Shown one piece after another: positions 53,333 to 64,000 of a stretch of DNA of 64,000 nt. Location of the stretch: the NCBI GenBank assembly GCA_002682825.1, contig NOKP01000014.1, forward strand, positions 1,065,559 to 1,129,558, in the 5' to 3' direction. Below the pieces are notes generated by a model. The model searched no databases, was not told the DNA's origin, and saw only the letters and a program-made list of their open reading frames with translations. The position numbers were made by a program, and so were the translations under genes. Every line of letters starts with the position of its first letter. The stretch's first letter is position 1. Source of the DNA: Neonectria sp. B-13 (Eukaryota; Ascomycota; Sordariomycetes; Hypocreales; Nectriaceae).

Positions 53333-56176
53333 ATGTCTTCTCGTGTATGTGCTACCTAGATGGTCTTTCAATTAGAAATGCGCTTTAATAAATCGTGCCT
53401 CTAGCTGCCGCAGTTAACCCAGGACCTCCACGACCAAAACGGCGGCCATCACTATACTCAGGTTCAGTTAGTTGCAATTCAATATCAATTAGCTTTTGAA
53501 TACTAACAGCCTCAGCCCACGGGATCCAGCCCAAACCTTAGCTCCGTAAATGAAGGTAAATGGCGTGTGAAGCCACATGGTACATTACCACTTAAGGAGC
53601 CTATGCTAACCAAATGATACCAGAAGTCGATCCGATACCTAGCCAGCATATCCCATCAGCAGACAACCTAGCAGAAGAACTACGAGGCAAGCTGCAAAAC
53701 CTTTCTGCACCGGACTTAGTATCCTCCCAAGTGACAGACCATCTCATGTCAACCATCTCTCAACTTCAAGTTGAGAATGAGATGCTCAAAGCAGAACTCA
53801 AATTAGCCAAGGGGATTGAGCTCGAGTCGTCCTTAACCACGGGGAACAAGATTCCCCAGTCAAGCAACGATATTAACCCTCCCAAGCTACCATTATTCGA
53901 GAACCTCCACTGTGTCGAACTCGAAAAGCACCGGCGTAACGTTGAAAATGATATTTATTACCTAGATGCACCGCGTATGTTCAAAGGCGACACGAAGAAG
54001 AGTCAACCGAGAGGGGCTATCGAAGTTGAAAAAGTGGAAGCGTATTTGAGGGGTCACGCGAACCTTGCATTCGTTGTGCTTGATGTTTATCAACCCGACA
54101 GAAGGTTGGTTGATGATATATTTGACAAAGTGGGTAGCATTAACGGCCTGCTGAACTCTGATGCTACCCCGTTGGAACGGGAATCGAGGCAAATATGTCT
54201 TGGCCCGAGTGCTCAAGACGCACTGAACTCAATCATCAGCGCACATCCAGAACGTTTTTCTGGGTTTCATGGCATTGTGGGAGAACACCGATTCCGGCAT
54301 TTCGAACCTTACATCTTCTTCTATCTTCACAATAAAACTGTCATGGAGTTGCAAGACGTCAGTGGCCTGGATGAGCTGGCAATACAACCCCTCAAGGTTT
54401 TGCTTGCCTGGATGGAAAACAACTTCAGGGAGAGCTGGGACGAGGCGGATGCGTTGTTCGCCCAAGGCAAAGTCAATTCAAAACACCACAGCAAGCTATT
54501 CCGACCGGGCGAACTAATTGTCTCGCAAACCCGTACCGAACATCAAGACTCATTTACGGCCTCCGAAGTCTGCGATTATTTCGCTGAAAGGGACTTGATG
54601 TACAAAACTTACGATTTCGACGGCAGTTTCTTGTACGACTTTGAACCGATACCAGGATTTTACTTGAATTCTCGCCTTGATCGTTCTATCCCCAGACTAA
54701 TGGTGGCGGATAATTCCAGAGTAGAGTTGGCGGGTGCGTTGGTCGATATTTCGAGTCTCGAGATCTATCCCATTCGCTTCGCCGAAGAAGGCCTGGAAAT
54801 GAAGCTGGTAGCTCGTGGCCATAAATTCTGGCGGATCAGGAAAAGATGTCTCGTTTGTTATACCGAAGTTGAGGGGGTTAATTATTATCAGGTTTGTGGC
54901 GCCTATTCGACTTTTGAACACCTGAAGCTGATCACTCTGGACGATGGAGGCCGAGCGTCGATACATGATTGACTACGCCATGTACAAACGCCTTCATCCG
55001 GCTACAGATACATATCGTCGTTTGGGCGTTTTCGATGATGAGCCCATAGAGCCAACCGATACTATTCTTGCTTGCTTGCCTCCTGTCATTCGTGGCTTCG
55101 GCTTCTCCAAGAAGTCATGGGGTGAGCAATCCGGCCCGAACGCGTTGGAACCATAGAAACTGAACTGACACTGGCTGATAAGAACTTTTGAAGCTGGATC
55201 GCATTACCGACGTGACATGGAACAAGACTGCATTCGACCAGCTTGTTGCGCCAGAGGAAACCAAAGAGCTGATTCAGGCCATGGTGACGATACACGGCGA
55301 GCAGTCCAGCGCGACCCAGGACATCATCGATGGCAAAGGCCAGGGACTTCTCATCTTGCTCCACGGCGGACCGGGGACGGGCAAGACATTGACGGCTGAG
55401 AGTATTGCAGAAGTGCAAGAGAGGCCGCTTTATCGGGTGACATGTGGCGACATTGGCATAGAGCCTAGGGAGGTGGAACAGGTAATTCTCGTGAAGCAAC
55501 AGCAGTGGAATGAGCGACTAACATGACATAGTATCTAGGCGATGTCCTGGAGATTGGAAAGGCTTGGGGTTGTGGTACGTTTATCATCCTGTCATATGAA
55601 GACCGACTTAGACTGACGTTCAATAGTGGTTCTTCTTGACGAAGCCGATGTTTTCCTCGAGGAACGATCCTTTACCGATCAGAAGCGCAATGCAGTCATT
55701 TCAAGTAACTTCCCCTAACCTTTTTCTTGATGAACCAACGAGCTAACTCGACAGTCTTCCTCCGAGTACTCGAATACTACGACGGGATCCTGATCCTCAC
55801 AACCAACCGAGTCGGCAGCTTCGACGAAGCCTTCAAGTCACGGATCCAGCTGGCGCTGGCCTACCCCAGACTCAACGAAGAAGACCGACTGAAGATCTGG
55901 CAAAACTTCATGAAGATGCTGCCGCGGTCCGGACAGCGTGTCGACATGGAAGACCTGCAGATGAACCTGCACAAGCTGGCGCTCGTGGAGATCAACGGCC
56001 GCCAGATCCGCAACGCCGTCACTATGGCACGGCACCTTGCCAAGTTTCGTCACGAGATGCTACGGTACAAGCATATGCAGGACGCGCTCCGGTCGGTGCA
56101 GAGATTCAATGAGTACCTGAGCGATGTGAAGGGCTTTCGTGATGATGAATGGGCTCGTGCGGATAAGTTGCGGTAG
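53333..56176 (+). CDS. AAA ATPase with DUF7025-type N-terminal region
   Basis: Nine exons: 53333-53344, 53405-53461, 53510-53555, 53624-54891, 54950-55121, 55183-55481, 55532-55574, 55627-55704 and 55755-56176. They total 2,397 nt, giving 798 residues in frame. After a short tail beginning MSSR, a coiled coil (about residues 60-100; QLQVENEMLKAELKL) leads to the N-terminal domain that fungi fuse to this ATPase (FDFEPIPGFYLNSRL is the loop between YDFDGSFLYD and the SLEIYPIRFAEEGL block). The AAA module has Walker A GGPGTGKT (about 580-587), Walker B VVLLDEAD, ILTTNRV (sensor 1) and DEAFKSRI (arginine-finger region). It belongs to the large group of fungal ATPases of unknown role related to the Bcs1/Cdc48 superfamily. 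The first exon is only four codons, ended by GTATGT. Confidence 0.88.
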
Positions 56177-59100
56177 GCGGATGAAGGAAATCCGGTTGGA
56201 CATACGCACGCTTCCTATATGTTCGGGGTTTGGTCATGTGTTAGGAGTGGATGCTTCGTTCTGTTTCATGTTATCACTTGGGAAAATGAAGTACGGAAGA
56301 TGACCTGATGAGAAGGAGTTTTTTTCAAGACCACCACAATCATGAGAGGCGCTTTCAAGAAACCGGAACTGTCACTGTGAATGTACTATTTGCTTCACGA
56401 CGACTTCCCTCAAGGATCGCCATAGCGAGTACCTCAGTTGAAATGCGAGTACCGGAGCCAAAATAATCACACCGGCTCGCTGTAAGTCCTGAGTATCTTC
56501 CGGAATATTGATGACTGGAGCCAAGCTGTAGCTAGCATCACAATTGTGCTGTGAGTACCACAGACAGCATGAACAAATCAGCACGCAGAGTCCTGAACAT
56601 CTTCTGGGATATCAAACCCTGCATAAACACGTAGCAAGGCATAACTAGCTCTTCGTTCCGTTTTGCATCCAGCCTCTCTCAAACACGACAACACCACACC
56701 AGAGGAAACGCGACAACCGGGCGGCGCATCCCAGTTGCGGACGACAGTGGCCAAGGTGAGATCTCGCTCCAGCCTCAGCGTCACGGCTGAAGTCGCAGCT
56801 CGCAGCGTGGCACCGGAAGCCTTGGTCCTAAGCCGCCACCCTTTTTGCCGCCGCAGGCCCTACGAATACCACTGTGCAAGTTGCCGTCTTATCGATCCAT
56901 CTACATTCCACGCCGGCTAGGCGGGAAAAACATGAGACAGAACAGAAGCAGCTGATACGAACGGCGCCTCGACTCGTTCTTTCGCGCCGGGCATTTGGTC
57001 TTTCGCGCTGTCGATCCCGCAGCCGGATGGAAGCAATACCGTCCTCCGCGCCTCGCTGCTTACTTACCGACGCCCCCCTCGGGCAAGAGGCAAAAGACCG
57101 GACCATGCCAGTTTACATGATCCATCGCCATCATCCGCGATCCGCGCAACTCACGCCAGAGCTAAAGACTGACGGGCTTGGGGCTTGGCAACCACGAACA
57201 ACGGGGTCACGCAGCCGCAGAGAGTTCACCGAGCTGATCAGCGGAGACCAACGAAACGCAACGGCGGCATTCTGTGACTCGTGAGGAGGGAAGCCAGCGC
57301 CGCTGGCCGCGGAAGCATGGCTTGATGTTCCCCGACCAGCCCGGCCACGCGCGGGGGACCGCGTAAAGTGCTTGCATCAAGACGGGATCCTCCAATCCCA
57401 ATCATCATAGCCAGTTCACCCTCGCTGCCCTTTGACTTTGGGATTTGGGAGAGTGGCGGGCTTCGAATGTCACCCCCTTCCAAACCATGTCGATCCATCC
57501 ATTCCCTTCCCCTACCCATCCTCCCGCTTCCTCACACCCAAGCGCCCGTCTCGCCCTGCAGCTTCGTCCCCTTCATCCATCCCGTCCCACGGCCGCGGCC
57601 GCACGGATTGGCCGGTCTCCACGCACCTTGCATTCCGGTTTCTGATGGGATGGGGGGGGGGCCCAGTTGTGCCAGTGCCCAAGTGACCACCACACTCCAC
57701 CGGCTGAGGAGTTGGGTGAGAAAGGGAACGGCAGGGGGGTCTCCAGGACGGTCGTGGAAGCGGTCTAGTGTGAGGAGATGGGGGCCAACCCAACGGACGG
57801 GCAAATAATACACCAGTGGCACCGGCACGGCGGATACGGGGCGGAATGACAGGCTAACCTGCGCTTCCTTCTGGTGGATATTGATGGGGACAACCGGGCC
57901 CCAGGAAAACAAAATACGACTTCGACACCCGCTACCTTCTTTTCTCCTTCTCCATGAGGAACTGGGCCGGCGTCTTGGATTGCGGCCAAGGAAGAAAGGG
58001 GGCGTCACAGAACGAGCCTATCCGTGACCAACGTCAGGGATCCGGGGGGCGTCGTTCAGTCTCGTGTCGGGTAAGGGATGATGAAACCGTGAAGGCCTCT
58101 CTGCCTCTGCCCACCACCGAATGCCACTCCAAACATGAAAGGTCTTCTTGCCGACTCTTCTGGGCAGTTCAAGAGTCAAGACCAACACGCCAACCTGCCT
58201 GCCAACGTGATTCTGAAATCGCCAACGGCATGACCTGGACAGATGATACTGTACCCGAACAAACGAGTCCTAGGCCTTGCAGCGTCACGCCATTCCGCCA
58301 TGGAGATTGAGCCTCGTCATCCAACAGCATCAGCGACGCCCTCCATCCATGCAAATCCCCACCAGGGATGGCCTCACCCTACCTCCCTCTTCAGCCTCGA
58401 CAGGAAAAACAGGGCCACGATGTCCTTCACCTCACGGTGATCCGGGTCTCTTGTAGGCCGGCCCGCCTGTCCGACCCCGGGTGCGCCGTAAGCCTGGGCT
58501 CCGCCGGACAAACGCCTTTCGGCCACGACGCAGAGGACAAAGACGGCGTGGAATGCAAGGCATCGCATCACAGGCAGCCGGGGCGTGGTCACTGAGACTG
58601 ACGTCGCACAGCGAGATGCAGGATGCTGAACTTGGGCAGATACTCATCCTGTCCAGAGCCGTGGGGGCTTGGATGGTCCAACGCCGCCCTGCATTGAAGT
58701 CACAATCGGCAAAAACAATTATCGCTACTTCATTTCAGAGAGCCTCGAGCCTCGTGAGTAGACGAAGACTTGTTCTCCCATGTTCGTCTAAAGGTCAGCC
58801 GTTACTTGCCGAAGCTGTCGGAGCCCATCAAACGTCCAGTGAGGTGTAAGGTACGGTTCTACAACGGATGCGAGGACCAAGTATCACAAGACATTAGACA
58901 AGTGCTGGGCGAGTATTGCCGGGCTCCCTTTCCAGCCGTGAGCGAGATGCATGTGTCGATGCGCTGCCTCACGCTTTCAGACCTCGGGTCTTGACTTGAG
59001 ATTATCCCCGTGCGACCAACGCGAGGTTCTGCACTCGCCGGCATGCCGCGCGTGCACCCGCTGCTTGGCATGGAGGAAAGGATGTCAAACACACGAACAG

Positions 59101-62100
59101 AGGCTGTCTTGTCTTGTATTCCTCCGCGCCGAGGCCAGATGCGTTCGTATAAGTCCCATGCCCGGGATGCGTGCTCCGAAAGCCCCAATGAAAGGAACTT
59201 CGTAAATCAGGGACGTTGGCAGTCACAATCCCATCCATCCATCCATGCACACCGACACGGCGGCCGGGCAGCTTCGTTGCCAACACGCGGCCGCTCAGCA
59301 GGCGGTCGTTTCGCCACTACACCAAGCATTCTCACACACTGCAGAGTTGCCTCGTCTCACCACGAGGCCTCGACGGTGCATTTTTGCTTTGTTTCAACCA
59401 GGATAGAAAAGGGAGGCTGGCGCCAAGGTGCGGTCGGGCTCAATAGGTCGACACCACCAAGATGCTTCAGCGCCATTCTTCCTTGGAAGCGGACTGGAGG
59501 CGCGGGCTGACGAGTCTGAGCCCAGACCATGTCCGTTGAAGGCGATTGTCCATTCCCAAGTCTTGGTCGTCTCCGCACGCGGGAAGCCGTACCAACCGGA
59601 AAGGGCACAGTCGGAGGGTGCGACGGGCCAGAATCGAGAGATATCTTGGTTGCCTGGGTCGGGTATTCGCACTGCGTCGGTTGCTTCAAAGCCCAATGGT
59701 GGTGGGGGCTGACTGGCAAGGGACAAGATGAGTCGTCGTCGCCCGCTCCACCGCTTGGTAAGTGCAGCCATGATCAAAGCAAAGTGCGACGGCGCAGGTG
59801 GCGAGTTACATAGGTTTGGGGTTAAATTACTTCGTCCATGGTAAATCCGTCCACAGTGGAGGCCACCAGTGGACAAGTCGCTCTTCACAGCCTACGGCTG
59901 CTGCGAACTAGCAAATACCCCCATGCCCATGTCCTGTCCCGGGTTTGACGCTGAGGCTTGAGGGAAGCAGGCAGTTTGCACAGGCTAGCAATATCGAGCA
60001 GGGATGGCGACTGTCAGTGATGGATACGCGGTACATGCTTTGGCCGCCACCAACGAAATGATAAGGCGATTCCTCTTTTCCACGCGGGAGAACGCCGTAA
60101 GGGAAATACCACTGCATGAAGTTTCAAGGGGACGAGAGATCTGCACCGAACCAGGGAGACATGGCAGGGCAGTTGAAGAAGCGATAACTCTGCTAGTGTA
60201 CTTCGCACGTTTGGAGACTCTTGCGGATACAGTATCCGAGAAACAGTGAGCTGCCCTGATAATCTCCTGAAATCCGATGAGCGTCAAATTTGGGAGGGGT
60301 CTGGGGTCGTTGCGGGGCAGACTGCAGGAATAGATATGATGTTGATCGTCGTACCAAGCGCTGAACATTCGCTACGTCAGGGATCCTCGTCACCGTCATT
60401 ACCACCCTTCGGCGACTACTGCGTAGAAACAAGCGTGTGCGAAGTTGTATCCATAGAGACAGCGCTGTCGTGGTTCGTGCTGTAGCAGCCCGATGTAGGG
60501 TGGCTTGCTAGGAAATGGAAGAGAAGAGAAAAGCCTTAGTGGATCAAACATACTTCTTCGGCTCCAGCTCATTTGTCGATGGCGGCAGATCGGATCGAGA
60601 GTGCTTCTAAGCCAGTGACTGAGCGAGAATGAGCCGCTCGCAACAAGTACTCTTGCCTGAAAGCTGGGTTTCCCAGGTTGCTGCTGCACAACGTCGTCTT
60701 GCTTCTTAGTCCGTACCATCCTCCACAGAAGCGGAAGGTTTGATGGTCGTTCTGTCCTGAACGCCCGTGGTGCTAGCGGCCAACTACGGAGCCAGGGCTG
60801 CTGGGATGTTACGCGGGCACAGCGATGAAGCTGCGCAGTAAAAAGAGGTCGACCCTAGCGCTTGCCACAATTGAAGTCCCGTTGGGATGAACGGATGGCT
60901 CGGTGGCTGGTCGGCATCGGGCTAACACAAGAGATGGCCAAGGACCTTTCAGGCAATAACACAGCCGACCGAATGTGGGTGGTGAGATACGGAGTTGAGG
61001 ATGGGGGATAGGTCAGGTTCCGGGCCGGCTTGGAGGGACAAATTGGAAGTTGGTATGGCATGGGCCGCATCTGACGGGTTGACCATTATGGATGGAGACG
61101 TAACCAAAGGCCTCCTCCATCCAGAGCACGGGCAGTTGTCAATTGCTCAGTGGCTTCCCAGGCAGTTAGTCCCCGACCGGTCAAGTGACAGCACACATAC
61201 ATAGTAGCTCGTTGGGTCGTCTGGGGTGTCATGGCTAGGATTCTGGTCATTCGACGCGCTGACACCGATGAAGAAGGAGTGTGGTATCGCCGGAAAGCAT
61301 GGGGAGCCCGAGCACGCTGAAGTACGAAGTACACTGAAGCGGTAGCAAAACAAGACATCTTGACGACTGGCGTCGCCAATGCCAATTGGAGCCGAGAGGT
61401 CACAGACCCGCTGATCTTTTGGGGCATGCGTAGCGGTATGTACGAATACACGCACACGACCACAAACGTGTTGGCTGTGGTGGCGGCGGGACATGGCTCT
61501 TGAGTGCTGCCTCCACTGCATGGGGGCTAAAGGGGGTAAATGACCAATCACGGGACACTCGAGAAGTGAGCATCTGTCGTCGAGTCAAACTGCGTTTGCT
61601 CAAGGGCGGAACATGTACTGTAGGGGGGTCTGTCGCATGTGCAGAAGTGTGGACAGTGGACATCGTAACGAGAAAGCTCATCGGGTGGAATATTCCACCA
61701 TAGTAGTGTAATGCGACTGCATGTACCTCCCTGTCCAGGATATAAATCCAAGGTTAAACCATCCATCAGCAGGGAGATGGTGTATCTTGGTCAAATGACA
61801 ATCCGGCTCCCGGTCAAGGGAGGACATCAGCGGCGTTTCTAAGAATCCGAGTCTCCCGGTGATTGGATCCATGGGTATGTATTTTGATCCGGCTTTAATT
61901 GTGGTTTCTTTGGGGTCTTGGACGCCCCGTCACGACCAGGGATGTTTTCGGTGCGCTACCGACCTGGGGAAAGGGTGATGGGAGGGTCTGTCCCGTGTAC
62001 AACTGCTCAACGCTTCTGGCTTTGTCGGAGAGGCAAACGATGCGACGGACGGAGCCACACCATGCAAACCCCCTGCAATGGTGTAATCCACCGATATGAG

Positions 62101-63261
62101 CGGATGCGAACTTGGGGCGAATTCCGTGGATACGGCAGGGGCTCCGGTGCGTTGAAAATCCCATGGCCCGGCACAAGTTGCTGAGTTCTGTGAGTATCGT
62201 GTCACTCAGAATCAACCACCATCGGCCATACTCCCGGGATCAAACTTTGCCGGCCGGGCCCCAGGTGGGCTTGGTGCGCGGGTGCCCCAACTAAGCATCG
62301 GGCCAGCTGGGGATTAAAGAGTCAGGACAGGCCGGTGAGACGGCGTCACGCCCGGACGAGGATGCCGGCGTTTGTGGGACGCTTGGAGTGTGCGTGTCAG
62401 GCAAGCGATTTCGTCTTTGTCTTTGACTGCCCAGCGTGACAAGGTTCCCGAAGGAGTAGCAGATGGGATGGAGCGGCGAGCCACCATGATTGGTCAAGAA
62501 GCGGGCCGGGTGCAAGCTTTTGGCAATAGTCTTTTGTCGGGCTGGGCCAGGCCACAGAGCCGGAGGCCACAGAGAGCCAGAGACGGAGTCCACGGAGGCG
62601 GAGACATGGATCTTGTCCCCACAACAAGGCGACAGAGGACCAGAGGTGAGATGGGACCTTTTATTTTGGTTTTACAACGAAGCCGTGGCTTTGGGAGGGT
62701 AATCCAAGCGCCGTCGTGCAGGCCTGGGGTCTGTCTCGTTTGCCAGCATCATTCGAGACTTTTTGCTGAGTCTTTGATATTAGCATTAGACGGCGCATGT
62801 GTGTGAGGCCCCAGTCAGTCGCTGAGTCTAAACATATTCCCCCTTCCCAAATCCCCACCCCCCAGCATGGATAGGATGTCATCGGGCGGAGCGGACGTCG
62901 CGGTTGTAGCGGAGCGACAGTGGGCAGCAGTCCCGACGCCGGGCTCCCAAGCAAGCCAAGCCGCCTGGGCGCATGGCTCAGCGAAGAGGCGACGCAGATG
63001 GCGACGAGAGACGATGTACGAAGTACCAAGAACGCCGGTGTTGCCTGGTTTGGGTGTGTATGAGGAGGCTGCGGGCTGGCATGGATGATGATGCATGGGT
63101 GTGTGATGTGAGGATTTATTGCGCGGTATCCAGAATCCAGACCGATGAGGTGAGGCCTGATTCCGAAGATGTTAAGACGGGCCTAGATCGAGAACGGAGA
63201 AAGCCTGGGGAGGGCTGGTAGGCCGGTTGGAGCTGGTTGGCTCGCAGGTTGATTGATTCAT

Positions 63262-63303
63262 GGCATGGGTATGGGTGAATGATGAGCCATGGGCATGGGC
63301 ATG
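63262..63303. repeat. CATGGG-type short tandem repeat
   Basis: CATGGG and variants recur from 63262, including a perfect GGGCATGGGCATG tail at about 63291-63303. Confidence 0.6.
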
Positions 63304-63819
63304 AAGCAACGGCAACGGAGGATGAGCGTGAGCATGGACAAGCTCGCACCGCCTCTGGCAGCTTTGACCGAGCCGACTCCCCGCTGACGGATGAGGCGTG
63401 CGTGCGTGCGTGCAAACAGATTACATACATCGAGGTACAGTAGCATGCGAGTGTGCGACCAACATCGGTAGCCGGGGCGGGAGTTCAGGTCGAGCCACAA
63501 AGGAATGGATGAGACTCTTGGAAATGGATCACGGAGGTGAGCCGTCATGGTCCATGCGTAAGTATGCGCCCATGTCTTCTTCCCCTCCAACTCTAGTCTC
63601 TCCCCTCCCTTCTCGAGACAACGCCGGGGGCCGACGTCAAATGGTCGTGGTCGAAGCATTCGTAATGCCGCGGGTTTTGGGGGCACTGTACGGTCAAGAG
63701 AAGTGGGCCAGGTCTTGTGAGGTTTGAGGGCGGGGCAACATGATTGACGGCTGGATGATGGGTGGAGGTGGGATGTGTACAGTAGTGGAGGTTAGGCTGG
63801 CGTACGGAGATACGTGGGG

Positions 63820-63870
63820 AGGATGGAGGATGGAGGTTGGAGGATGGAGGAGGATGAGGACGAGGATGGA
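63820..63870. repeat. GGATGGA purine-rich tandem repeat
   Basis: Imperfect copies of GGATGGAGGATGGAGG fill this segment. It is a purine-only microsatellite-like tract at the right end of the gene-free region. Confidence 0.7.
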
Positions 63871-64000
63871 CGGATGCGGGATTTGCAATGCTAGGTAGGG
63901 CCTCAGGGCAAGAAGTTAGTTTTCATGCAGTACTACTACTACTAGATCAGACTCCGGAGACGACCACTGGCGCTGAACCCGTGAACCCACTGCAGCGCCC

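Larger units (their letters stand above)
56177..64000. other. Long gene-free region
   Basis: 7.8 kb with no frame showing domains, codon-like pattern or splice support. The many 60-165-codon frames on both strands, such as 57368-57808, 59010-59510 and 62372-62806, are GC-rich shadows. Local repeats occur: CATC runs near 59230-59245, a G10 run at about 57651-57660, GCGTGC runs at about 63398-63414, CATGGG runs at 63260-63305 and GGATGGA repeats at 63820-63870. It may be the extended regulatory region or leader of a gene beyond the window, or accessory DNA. Confidence 0.5.

Noticed and set aside
53177..53359. 60-codon plus frame ending in the AAA gene's first exon
   Set aside because: It merges in frame with the real start at 53333 by chance; the upstream part is low-quality and the conserved gene begins at MSSR.
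1..64000. CRISPR arrays, bacterial operons, riboswitches, rRNA genes
   Set aside because: No regularly spaced repeats or rRNA/riboswitch signatures were seen; the genome is eukaryotic.

Overview
The window looks like nuclear DNA of a filamentous ascomycete (Pezizomycotina, probably a Sordariomycete). The evidence is intron-poor genes with GT-AG introns of about 50-60 nt and GCTAAC-type branch points, a Zn2Cys6 regulator of the Upc2 type, a PPxY alpha-arrestin, fungal NLR-like genes, and intron-containing tRNA and spliceosomal genes. All calls come from reading the sequence; no database search was possible. Exon models are by eye, and those for the main genes were checked to give an in-frame total.

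Left part (1-13 kb) is an accessory, repeat-rich block. A secreted, probably GPI-anchored CAP/PR-1-like protein (975-1580) is followed by a cytochrome P450 pseudogene on the minus strand. The P450 is split in two (1738-2048 and 7802-9277) by about 5.75 kb of a decayed Ty3/Gypsy-like element. That element keeps gag, protease and integrase zinc-finger remnants, lacks reverse transcriptase, and carries two large overlapping ORFs of unknown function (5038-7565). Further retroelement debris, an intron-containing tRNA-Arg(UCG) gene and a broken gene with an NLR-type helical N-terminus follow.

Middle part (13-48 kb) is mostly conserved housekeeping: an MFS monocarboxylate-type transporter, a Nudix hydrolase, then about 7 kb with no convincing gene. 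After that come an alpha-arrestin, an Upc2-like Zn2Cys6 factor, a GTPBP1-like translational GTPase, LSM3, a mitochondrial ATP13/Aep2-like expression factor, a large Arg/Ser-rich protein with a C-terminal hydrophobic helix, UTP8, and ELG1. Several are arranged as divergent pairs (LSM3 with the mitochondrial factor; UTP8 with ELG1).

Right part (48-64 kb) returns to accessory character: a His-rich low-complexity membrane protein, then a head-to-head pair made of a DUF7708-type NLR-like protein that lacks a visible P-loop and a nine-exon AAA ATPase with intact Walker motifs. The last 7.8 kb has no supportable gene and ends in short tandem repeats.

The most unusual items are the unknown ORF pair carried inside the element that split the P450, and the divergent NLR-like/AAA ATPase pair.
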